From the NCBI GenBank assembly GCA_022828595.1, contig JAKGHH010000003.1:97549583-97613582 (forward strand): a stretch of 64,000 nucleotides of DNA. The letters are read 5' to 3'. The stretch is from Nelumbo lutea. Taxonomy: Eukaryota > Streptophyta > Magnoliopsida > Proteales > Nelumbonaceae. Positions 26,401 through 35,562 of this stretch are shown in pieces; the stretch's first letter is position 1; every line of letters starts with the position of its first letter. The translations under genes and the position numbers were made by a program. The notes beneath the pieces are model-generated. The model saw nothing but the letters and a program-made list of their open reading frames with translations. It had not been told where the DNA came from and searched no databases.

Positions 26401-29400
26401 CAAGAGCAAGAAATCGTAGAAAAACCGATTCATTAAGCACTAAGAGTAAAAAATTGTAGAATCACTAGATTCATCCATTGCAGCTCAAAGCTCACTAAGA
26501 AGAAAAGATAACTTATGCTTATCGGCAAGAACACTCTTATCAATAAGCAGGGGGCGAATTGTAAGTACATGTAGTTCTTTATCACCTCAATTACATTGTA
26601 GATATCAAAATAAGGTCACGAGCGCAAATCTAACAACACATGGAATCTCCCAGAACCTGCGATGGGCTTAATAATAACCATCGCAGACTTGCAATGAGCT
26701 TAATATCCATCGCAGAAATTGCGATGAGCTTAAAAGCTACCCAGGATCAACGATAAGCACAGAAGGTCATCCAAGACTTGAAATGAGCATAAAAACACCT
26801 CTTGGGACCCATGGTGAACAATGGGTGTCGCCTAAGACTTGCGATAACATTGCCAGTCAGATCTTGTCCTTTAACACGTGGCCACTAGGAAACATGTAAG
26901 GGGACGTAGCCTACACATGCCACGTGAAAATTCTAAAGAGAAAGGAAATTTTGTCTTAGAATGATCTCATTTGACATGTGGTAAAACTCTAATGGTGCTC
27001 CCTTAATGGATGATGTAAAGATCCCCTTTCCTAATATGAAAAGTCTCCTTTTAGATCCTTCTCCTTATAGCCTTAGGGTCCTCTCTATATAAAGGGGAAC
27101 AACTCTTCCCCAAAGGGACAACATCAAAGAATCTTGACCTAGGGCTTCTCAGAGAGGGTCTTTCACTCTATCTCTTTCTGCTCTACTCTTCACCCACCAT
27201 CCCCAGCAATCATCCTTCTCACCCTTCTTCACTCTTAACGACCATCCTTTTGGGACCTTTGGAGACTTGACCTACTACCAAAGTCCACGGTAACTACAAG
27301 GGGTTAGGACTAGGGAACCTAGGGAAGAAGAATTTAGCTCTACTAGGTAAATGGTTGTTGAAGTGGCCTTTGGAGAGGGGAGAGACTCTAGCATGAGGTG
27401 ATTGAAAGTATTCATAGCCATGTAGGCAATGGTTGAGATGCAGGTGTTTATCAACAGGCAACTTTGGCTTCCCCTAGGAAAGCCATACATGGTATTCTCC
27501 CACAAATTTTTAAGACTTATAAGGTATGATGCGTGTACTAGGGACAAGCTCTTGTTCTGGGAAGAATGGGTTGACAATTCTACTCTTCAGGACCTTTTTC
27601 CCTCTTTGTATTTTCCCCCTTTGTCCTTAAACATGAACCTATACAATGTTTTGCTTCCTTCCTCCTTTGATAATCGGGTGTGGTCCCCAAGCCCTAAAGG
27701 CCTCTTCTCTTGTGCTTCCTTTTTCTCCTCTTTGTGTGTGGACTCTTCTGGCCCAATTTTCCCTACAAAAGAAGTGTGGGTTAAGCCTATCCCTACTAAG
27801 GTTGGAGCTCTCTACTAGGAAGCCTTTCATGGAAAATTAAACACCCTGGACAACTCACAAAGAAAAAACCATACCTTTATCTTTCCCTGAGCTGGTATTT
27901 CTTGTGTAAAGTCAATAATAAGAGTTGTTACCACCTTTTAGTCTCGTGCCCTATTGTTGCAAACTTGTGGGAAAGGTTGTTTGATGATAAGGAATGCTAG
28001 AATCTTTAATGATAAGGAAATGAATGAGGAGGCTATTTGGGAATGCATTGTTTGTAGGGCCATTCTATAGGCTAGAACACTAGACATCTTCTCTCTGGTC
28101 TCCTTTGATGATCTATGGAGGAATTAGGGAGTAGTAGCAATGAGCCCGATATATAAAGGTTAAGCCATTGATAGATTGGGCTCCTTGTGAAGATGGCTTC
28201 ATTAAACTCAACTTTGATGGTAGCAGTTTGGGGAACCCAGGGCCTTTAGGAATAGGTGTTTTCCGAGATGCAAGTGGCAGTATAATTGGTATATTTTCGG
28301 GTCTGCTAGGTGTGGGAGACTCAAGCAGAGCTGAGAATCAAGTTGTTTAGTAGGGGGTACAATTGGCTAAGGAGATGAATGTTGGTAGATTACCCATTGA
28401 TGGAGACTTGAAGTTGGTATTTAGTTGGCTACGGAATTCGGAATCTGTTGTATGGGCCTATAGGGAAGCTGTAAAGAGGTTTAATTGGCTGACTTCTAAC
28501 ATGACAGTAAGGATTCAATGGGAAAGAAGATCAACAAATGGGTTAGCTGACTGCCTAGCTAAGCAAGGGGTGCATGGGATCACCTTTTTCTGGGCTAAAC
28601 TGTAATGGCTGCAACTAGCGCCTCTGTATGGGAAACTTATTGTATCAGTTGCTTTTGATAGAATTTAATTAAATTTCTTCATTACTTATGAAAAAAAGAA
28701 GAAGCTTATAAGGCTTAATCCTTGAGGCTCATCTTTCTTCACCTCAAATCAATATCCTGTGGCTCAACTTTGAGACTCATCCCTAAAACTATATTGTATA
28801 TCCCTCATAACTTTCTTTTGGTAGATATATATTCCTTTACCTTATAACTTGAGAAGATGGTCAATGGTTTGAGGTGAATTCAGGTGATTAAATGACTCTA
28901 AAGGATTGACAATCCGAGTTAAATGGTTCTCAAAGGACAAGACAAGGAAACACTAAATTTTCCCACGTTGCAAAACGGGTTTTAATTAACCTCAAAATTT
29001 ACCTGTAGATAGAGGAAAGCAACAGAAAGTTATGGGGCCTAATTTGCGGAAGATTTTCGATCATTTAGAATTGTTCACTAATTGACCCACAAAGAGATCT
29101 TTGTAATATGCATAACATTAATACAGGTAATTGCCATTATCCCTAATGCAGAAAGTGTTTCCAACTATGGTAAGTTCACGTCTAACAAACTTTAATTGAA
29201 CCAGTTCTCTCAATAGGCAGAAGACTCATTGAATTGTTGGTGCCAATTCTTTAGAAATTACATAGTAAGCTATGGTAGACTACATCTATCTACATGTCCT
29301 GTGGTCACAACCACAAGGCAATCTACATTTAATTCTTCAAATTGGTCTCTTCTCTACCAAAAATAAGGGAAAAAAAAAAAGAAATCCAGTTTCTGTTTTT

Positions 29401-32010
29401 CCTCATCTCTTGCAGCCTAGATTTATCAATTCCACTATACTGGCTATTAATTTTGAAGAACAAATTGCATGCCTTTCAAAAATCCAGGCAATATTCTGGA
29501 TTTAGAAGGCTTTTTAAAATATTATATATGACAGTTGGTACTTGAGAACCCTCCCTTTCTCACCCCAGGTGTGACTCTAGCAGTAATAGGGCTTTATGTG
29601 ACGAACAAATGATAGATTATTACTTTAAGACTTATCAAGCTACAATAATAATTTTCAATCGAAATACTGACATCATAACTTCAAAAAGGAAAGGGAAAAA
29701 GCATGTACCAAAAATTTAGTATGCTAGCAGGAATCCAAAACCTAAATCCTGCATAAGAAGCAAAAGGGAACAATCCAAATGGTAATGAGACATAGGCAAA
29801 ATTTCTCTGTCCAATAAAGGTTTTGATGTTAGAGGCATTCACCATAGAACAAAGTAGGAAGGGCATCCTTCTGGTATTTTCTAGGAAGCTCTGAAAGTTT
29901 ATTTTGCCACAAGTTATTCCATGCAAAAACAACAGCAATCACACATGGACCAAGTACAATTTGGTTCAACAAGACCTGCAAAAAAAAAGGCTAAAATATA
30001 AATATTTGAAATTGTTCAAAGAATCTAATCCCCATTCTCAACACACTTGTAGTTTGAGAAGTTTAGTTGAAGGCTCAAATAAGTATACCTTCAATAATAA
30101 GTTCTCCACTGTTTGCTTAGGCAATGAATGATCAAGAAACTGATACCATGCATAAGAGCCAGGACCATATAGAAGAAAGCCATATGAAGCCATGCGAAGA
30201 GCCCGGAGCCAATCATGACTTGAAAAGATGGACGAAATGACATCCTAAATCAAAGTATTCAAGCAAAGATAAAGAATTTTTCCATTAAATAAATAACAAG
30301 TCAAGTTGATAATTTAGCAGCATAAGCTTCATCGAATGCCATGGATGTATGTCAATGGTTGCAAAAATGGCCTGAGATAGTAGCTAAATTAGTTAACATA
30401 TAGGGACAAAGATCCTTGTCTTCATGCCAGCTTACCCACCAAAAAGCAGAGCTATTGAGTATTGATCATGAAATAACCAACTGCAAGCCAACCTAATAGA
30501 GAATTTCCAAAATGTTCCTTATGAGGTCTTCAGAAGTAGGTGAGCAATTTGGTTGGGCCTGGATTGAGCAATTGTGTGTGTGTCCAAAAAATTACACACA
30601 CCTACTTATTGTGCAATGGAGGATTGTTCTTCTTTCATGCACATTGTACATATGTCAAGATAAAGAGGGGAATGGATGAATCATTTCTCCTTAGAGCACA
30701 TAAAATATAGTGACTTTGCCATAGGTAGCTTTATACCCACACAGAGACAAGGGGAAAAAAGATACTAAGTGGAAAAGTGAAGTATTCCTTAACTTGGTGG
30801 CTGCATGGTTAGAGGTAATGAACTAGAAAAGGTCTAGAAGCAAATTTCTAGTTGGAACTTATTCACCCTCTATAACCTCAGAAGGGGATCAATTGGACAA
30901 CTTTATAGAGAGTGAGAGCATGGTTTCCAGTCTGAGGTGATCACTTTGTGTCACAGAAATAGCCAAAAGTTAGGATCAAAGGTTAGGACTTAGGACTGCA
31001 CCCATTTTATCCCTCCCCAGACCCCATATAACTAGGACTAACATTGGGTAATGGCATTTTTTATTATGTAACTGCAAAATGACTTTCAGAATTGAAGTAG
31101 AGCTGTGGTGAATTCCCCTGACCCTGTTGTAGATTTCCAACCATGAATGGAGGGTACCCCAGAGTTTCCTTTGTAGCTCATCCATGGGACAGACTTTGTT
31201 GACAAAAATACAAGCATTTATCTCTCCACAGATTATCCAAATGATCAGTGGGAACAAATTCCATATGGTCTGAAATGAAATATTTTACCAAGATTTCTGT
31301 GGAATTTTGTGATTGGTCAAAAAGTGCAAGGAAACAAAATGAACATTTGTGACTGAAAAGAAAAGGGAAGAAAAAACGAAATGAACAGCCATTTAAATCT
31401 TATCATTACTCATTTCCTTCAATCCTATTTATTCACGATTCCATGTAGAATAATAGGAATTTTATGTTCCAAAATCATTTTGCATCAATGACCCTTGAAT
31501 GCATAAATTTCAGCAAAATTTAAATCCTTGACTGTAAGAACAAAGTGATAAGAAGTTGGTTGCCATCACATTCAGTACAATCAGAATGTGAATAGTTTAG
31601 CTTAATAACAAAGTAAACAGTTTCTAATAAGTCTGATTAAAGAGCATTACTGCAACATGTGGTTAAGCACCTGAGTAAAACACAATGTAATGATAAGAGG
31701 AGCGTTACAGTCATCGTCATATATAGGAATTTATCTATAGCTCTTTTGATGTAGGTAACATAACACTATACCGACCTTTTTGGTCGATTTGGCCGTTCGA
31801 TCAAGTGCCCTCCATCGGGCACTGGCTTGGGCAATAGTATCACCAGTCAGAGCGAGAGAAGCTGCCGTCATCGCCTGCTTCACCGGGAAATCAAAAACCT
31901 TTTCCTCCTCCTCCGTCTACCGACTCGGATGGTTTCTTAGATTCCCTCTTAGAACGAAATTTGCGACCTTTAAGAGGGCTGTTCCACCAAAAACCTCCTA
32001 AAGCATCCAT
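22696..32010 (-). CDS. Mpv17/PMP22-family membrane protein (5 exons, one extra base in exon 1)
   Basis: Exons on the minus strand: 32010-31776, 30244-30089, 29975-29843, 29748-29709, 22783-22696; all introns GT-AG. Expected product is 216 residues. Diagnostic parts are QAMTAASLALTGDTIAQ (residues about 45-60, first membrane helix), RALRMASYGFLLYGPGSYAW with WYQFLD, NQIVLGPCVIAVVFAWNNLW, GFRFWIPASILNFW and the C-terminal block ending IFWNFYLSSTMSK. The family are four-helix proteins of mitochondrial, peroxisomal or plastid membranes, thought to form channels. Exon 1 is 235 nt where 234 fit: from the first ATG the frame meets TGA at the A5/T5 run 31893-31897, and removing one base restores it. 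A later ATG at 31871 would give an intact 170-residue protein lacking the N-terminus. The last exon is separated by a 6.9-kb intron full of transposons. Confidence 0.88.
23430..24062 (+). mobile_element. RTE-type LINE, 3' fragment
   Basis: In broken frames on the plus strand it encodes the characteristic C-terminal end of plant RTE-clade LINE proteins: a YLGSI-like start, PAMLYGA-C-V, a KDRI/IG-R-E segment, then RRPSTEPIRRSDLLQVEGD, RGRPKRT and MALNRMEWQNRIRVANP. The 3' end runs into short ATG/GATGATG repeats, as usual for RTE elements instead of a poly(A). Many stops and frameshifts show it is dead. It lies in intron 4 of the Mpv17 gene; an (ATA)n run at 23383-23420 adjoins its 5' side. Confidence 0.8.
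25250..25492 (-). mobile_element. 243-bp LINE 3' fragment with 18-bp target duplication
   Basis: The flanks repeat AGCATGTTCCAAAATCTT at 25232-25249 and 25493-25510. A T-run at the left is the poly(A) tail of a minus-strand insertion. The minus strand encodes the end of a LINE RNase H domain (LREIISLAREIGVHFNWVRV). Extreme 5' truncation is typical of target-primed reverse transcription. Confidence 0.85.
25832..26209 (-). mobile_element. 378-bp LINE 3' fragment with about 20-bp target duplication
   Basis: The flanks repeat CAGACTTGGCCCGATCTTTT at 25812-25831 and 26210-26229; the poly(T) start blurs the left edge by a few bases. The minus strand reads the RNase H end LEGDSKVVISWLKKEDSGLW then ADGLTKQGVNREAIFW. 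It belongs to the same general L1 group as 25250-25492 but is a different copy. Confidence 0.87.
28720..29700. other. Rest of Mpv17 intron 4, nothing recognised
   Basis: AT-rich intronic sequence between the LINE's right target duplication and exon 4. An A-rich run occurs near 29370-29382. No exon, repeat end or RNA gene was recognised. Confidence 0.5.
30245..31775. other. Mpv17 intron 1, nothing recognised
   Basis: About 1.5 kb of intron. A 93-codon open frame on the minus strand (30976-31257) has no motif I recognise and no coding-like neighbours. A short palindrome GTGTGTGTCC-AAAAAATTACACACACC occurs near 30575-30600. Confidence 0.4.
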
Positions 32011-32309
32011 TCGAGCTGCAAGCTTTGATTCTGAGATCCTTCTCCGTCTTCCCCAAGTTTTAGCAAAAGGCCCCGCAGCCCATCTTTTCTTCTCGAGGAG
32101 TCTTCGAATTGGAACGCTGAAACACTGAGAGAAGATTTCCCAATCTCAAATGGCCAAAACCCAGGTAGGAAAACTAGATTATCATACTATCAGGATACCC
32201 TACGGACTACAGTTACAGAAGAATTCGCGGCGATTTAGGAAGTTTTAAATTGGAGTGAGCACTGAGCTGGTTGTGGTTGGAGACTGGTTGTAGTGACTTG
32301 GCTCTTTTC

Positions 32310-32580
32310 TTAACCAAGTGGAACTAATCCACTAGTCACACTGCTCTCCCTTTTGACCTTTCGATAAGAATTAAAGATAGATAATTCGATCAAGGCCCAA
32401 GGGACTTTTGATGTGAAGGTGGACGACCCTAATAGAGTAATAGTCACCCCTATAGACGGTTCGGATTGAATCATGGTGAGGAAGTCAGTAGTAGAACAAG
32501 TATTCCCGGTTGGCAGGAAGGGCCCGTTTGGAGGACTCTCAGCTGCTTTGAAGAATCGAAAAAAGTTCATATCGAAAATA
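32310..32580 (-). pseudogene. Ty1-copia gag relic
   Basis: An 86-codon minus-strand frame contains IQSEPSIGVTITLLGSSTF followed by a serine/isoleucine-rich stretch. This resembles the N-terminal 'L-G-x-N-(Y/F)-x-W' part of plant copia Gag proteins, although the key Trp region is altered. No LTRs are visible. It lies between the Mpv17 promoter and the gypsy element. Confidence 0.4.
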
Positions 32581-32673
32581 GCACATTAGAACCTTCTCAC
32601 CTTCTCTTAGGCCGCATTTGACATTCGTTATTTTAAGGACTTGTCTTTTTTTTCGGGCTGAAAAATTTAGTGT

Positions 32674-33176
32674 GGTTGCCGCGCGGGTTGGTCGAGGGCA
32701 ACAAGGAAAATTCGTCATTCAAGTTCCGAGCGTTAACCGAGGATCTCGAGGCCTTAGAAGAGGTTGACCGAAGCTGAGGGCAGCAAGCTTAAGCGAAGCT
32801 ACTAAGAGGTGTGAAGTAAGGGAGAGTGCAAAAGTGCTCTTCTCGGATGCACCAGATCTCCTTGAATTATGCTAGGTAGATAGTGTAGGTGCAGGAAGTA
32901 AATGAGTGAGTGATGTTGGAGTTACTCCGTTCCAGCCCCTTTTAAGGGGTAGTTACTTCTTATTTATACTTGAGTGTGCAAGTGGTAAGTGAAGATGAAC
33001 GCCTAAGATGAGAGCTGTATGAGGTCAGACTGTAGGCCCTAGTGGTATGCCAGATAGTTATGTGATTGGCTCCGTATGAAGGCAGCAGGGCTCTCGTCTA
33101 CTGTGGTTGACGTTAGCAGGCATTAATGGGCTAGGCCTTCTAGCTTATGTGGGCTGGGCCAAGCTAACCCATATCA
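32674..33176 (-). repeat. 3' LTR of the gypsy element
   Basis: About 503 bp. On the minus strand it contains a TATA box (CTCAAGTATAAATAAGAAG, about 32952-32970). Relative to the other LTR it lacks about 145 bp after GGCAGCAAGC and keeps about 190 bp that the other has lost. Shared blocks include GAGGATCTCGAGGCCT, GAGAGTGCAAAAGTGCTC and TTGGCTTGGCC-like ends. Confidence 0.9.
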
Positions 33177-33197
33177 CTTGCCCCCCACTCCCGAGAC
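33177..33197 (-). other. Polypurine tract of the gypsy element
   Basis: On the minus strand GAGTGGGGGGCAAG lies immediately before the 3' LTR start, the position expected of the primer for plus-strand DNA synthesis. Confidence 0.8.
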
Positions 33198-33889
33198 CGA
33201 GGTGAGGCCTTGACTTTTGCCCGTAATGAGGGTAGTCATCAAAGTGAGGCTTTGGCTTCGGTCATTGGGAGTAGTGGTCATTATGCCTTCGGAATCATCA
33301 GCCGAGGGATGCCCTGCACTGGTGTTGTCTTCGTTGTTCACACCGTCACTCTTCGGTTCGGAAGCGTAAGCGATGTGGATGCCTCAGCCTGGCGGGGGTG
33401 TCTTGTATCCCATACGGGTAGGTCACGTTAGCGGGGCTACTGTGCAGGGGACAGTCGTCCCAAGAGTCTTGTGTTTGCTGGGTTGAACGGTTTGTCCTGT
33501 GGTTCGTGGTGAGCGGGCCTTCCGGCTCGCTCGGCGGGCGTGGGCAGTCTTTGCAGTTCACCCGACGTCATTTCGCCTTCCCGAGGGCATGCGCTAGAAG
33601 GTGCAGTGAAACTAGTTCGTAGGAACGGGGGGCTTCCGTGTCCGTTGGATCTACGCCAATCTGAACTATTGCTTTAGGCATCGTTTCGTCTTCCGAGGGT
33701 CTGCGCTAAGGGGCTCCCGCATCCATTTGGATCTGTGTTGATCTGAACTATTTCTTTGAGCATCATTTCATCTTCCAAGGGCCTGCACTAGGTGGTGCAT
33801 CGCAGTTGGATGGTGGGAGCGGATTGATTTCAGCCGTCGGATTTAGATAAATCTAGGCCGTTCATTTTTCTTTAAATAGGGGCCTCGGC

Positions 33890-34864
33890 AGTGCTTTTCT
33901 TCTCCATTTGGACTTAGATTCCCTTGTTCTCGAGTGAACACAGCTTCCTAACTCCCAATTCTCCAGAACTTTTTTGCTTCATTCCTTCTTCGGGAGATTT
34001 CACCCTCTTTTAGGTAATCTTAACATGTTGTTCTCAAACTCTGGTCCCGAGTGCCATCAGTATTAGGCGCCGTGGAGAGGACTGAAGGGGATGTCAAGAC
34101 TTTCCACCCCCAATGGCAGCTTCGAGAGGTGGACTCAATCCGCGACGAGGGGGTTAAAGGATCCATCATGTCTAGGGATTGCTACCGCCTTTTGCAAAGC
34201 GACCCCAAGTCTATTTACGACAAGGGCTTGTACCACTTGGTCGAGGTAAGACGTTCTTCAATATTTCATCATGTATATATTTCTTTTTATTTTTTATTTT
34301 CGCTGATCGGTTTTGTGGCAGGCCTGTCTGCACTTTGTCAGTTTGGAGGACCAAACAAGGCTAGCCATGGGTCGCACCAACAAGGCCGAGAAGGAGAAGA
34401 AGGCCGCGGAGGAGAAGTTCTAAAAGGTAACTGCCGGTGTCGAGGATAAGCACCAGAAGTTCTACAAGATGCTTTTGGACGAACAATCGCTTCGGGACCA
34501 CCTCAAAGCTTAGCTAAAGGAGGCGCGACAAGGGCTCTCCAAAGAGCAAATGTAGCGGGTGCGGCTAGAGAGTATCGTCACAAAAGCGGAGAGACGAGAT
34601 GTTGAGACCGAGAAGAGAGTTGCTTCGGCAGAGGAATCAAAGAAGGCAGCGGCCGAGGTAGTGGAGGCATACAAGAAGTCTTCCGACTACTTGGATGCAT
34701 TGGCGGAGTATGATTCATCATCTTACCTCGACGGCATAGAAGATACTAAGAAGGCACTCCTACTGGTGCCGTCAGATTTTGATATCGAGGGACTGCAAGT
34801 GATCCCCGACGCTTCTGCCGAGGCTCCCCCAGTTGAAGACGCCATTCCCCCTCTGGCCCCATGA
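33890..34864 (+). pseudogene. Antisense extra ORF (aORF) of the Tat-like gypsy element, broken
   Basis: On the strand opposite to gag-pol, between pol and the 3' LTR. A TATA-like CTTTAAATAGGGGCC near 33870 and a CT-rich leader precede a frame that starts around 34024-34051. Recognisable pieces are an N-terminal part (ECHQ, DCYRLLQSDPKSIYDKGLYH), then a lysine/glutamate-rich predicted coiled coil (RTNKAEKEKKAAEEKF), and a C-terminal part at 34559-34864 (EVVEAYKKSSDYLDALAEYD...PPLAP). An apparent intron (GTAAGACG at 34245 to GCAG near 34322) splits it, and in-frame TAG/TAA codons break it. Extra antisense frames of this kind are known from Tat-lineage elements and are often labelled 'putative gypsy type transposon' (Transposase_28). 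The function is unknown. Confidence 0.6.
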
Positions 34865-35562
34865 TGAGGCACAGGAGTAGACTTCCTCCCCTTCTTATTT
34901 TGTTCTGTTGCTGTAATAGTTGCCATCTGTTTTGTTGTTTTTTTTTTTCGAACACAATACAAAATTTTGTAAAGGCTATACAAGATCAAAATTGAATAGT
35001 GAATGAAGTGAATGAAGCCATTTTTTGTGTACAATGTGTTTTGTGTATGTTGTCTATTTTCCTCTCCTTTGTTTTCTCTTTTTCTCTTTTTTTATGTGAG
35101 AGGTCCTTGCCCCTCCGGAAGGTTGAAACCATGATACACAAGGCACACATGATTCAGCCGTAGCATTCATTTATTTGCACGCTCATCTCGGCTTGTCGGG
35201 ATATTGGGAGCCGAGGTGGAGTCATACGCTCGAGGCAAGGCTCACCTAGAATCCAAATCCCATGCTTTCCTAGGCGAGGCCGAAGAGACCTAGCACCCTG
35301 GTCGAGGTCTAGGGCTGAAGTATGCCGTTGAGGTATTTGGGTGGATGAAGAGCCACGATGAAGTAGCACCATCGGGGTGCAACTCCCGTGACCCGTTCTT
35401 ACCAAGTGTTTTCTCGAGGGAAGCCGAGGTGTCCCACCAGCGAAGCCGAGGGCTCTGTCTCGTTACTTTCTTTGTGCTAAGTGTAGATAGCTGAGGGGGT
35501 CGCCATGCTCCGAGGTGATGATGTGAAGTGAAAATGAACTTTGCTTCATCCAATCATTACAT

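Larger units (their letters stand above)
25168..27268 (+). mobile_element. Insertion inside the LINE, probable solo LTR
   Basis: The LINE coding sequence stops after KDHLVK near 25165 and resumes near 27270, so this segment is foreign. Without its own two small LINE insertions it is about 1.4 kb and non-coding. It starts TGTTGCAACAAAGC and has a promoter-like CTCTCTATATAAAGGGG at about 27080-27097 followed by a pyrimidine-rich leader, as in U3-R of a plant LTR. Recurrent GCGATGAGCTTAA-like blocks occur at 26650-26790. I could not find a matching 5-bp duplication, so the solo-LTR call is tentative. Confidence 0.45.
24302..28701 (+). mobile_element. 5'-truncated L1-type LINE with 18-bp target duplication, interrupted
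   Basis: Flanked by AAGCTTATAAGGCTTAAT at 24284-24301 and 28702-28719. The left part (to about 25165) encodes reverse transcriptase pieces: FVCKLDLEKAYD near 24410, SRGLRQGDPLSPF near 24580, then YMSTFRMHK. The right part (from about 27270) resumes with GLGLGNLGKKNLALLGKWLL, the zf-RVT region (KEVWVKPIPTKVGALY) and a plant RNase H domain ([20 protein letters not shown] at 28190; DCLAKQGV near 28560). It ends in an A-rich tail. A 2.1-kb insertion splits it. Stops and shifts in every domain make it inactive. Without the insertion it is about 2.3 kb, beginning inside the RT domain. Confidence 0.87.

Noticed and set aside
30976..31257. 93-codon minus-strand frame in Mpv17 intron 1
   Set aside because: It lies on the coding strand of the Mpv17 gene, but the exon phases join correctly without it and no family similarity was seen.
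31780..32001. 73-codon plus-strand frame resembling an arginine-rich organellar protein
   Set aside because: Exact shadow of the first exon of the minus-strand Mpv17-family gene.
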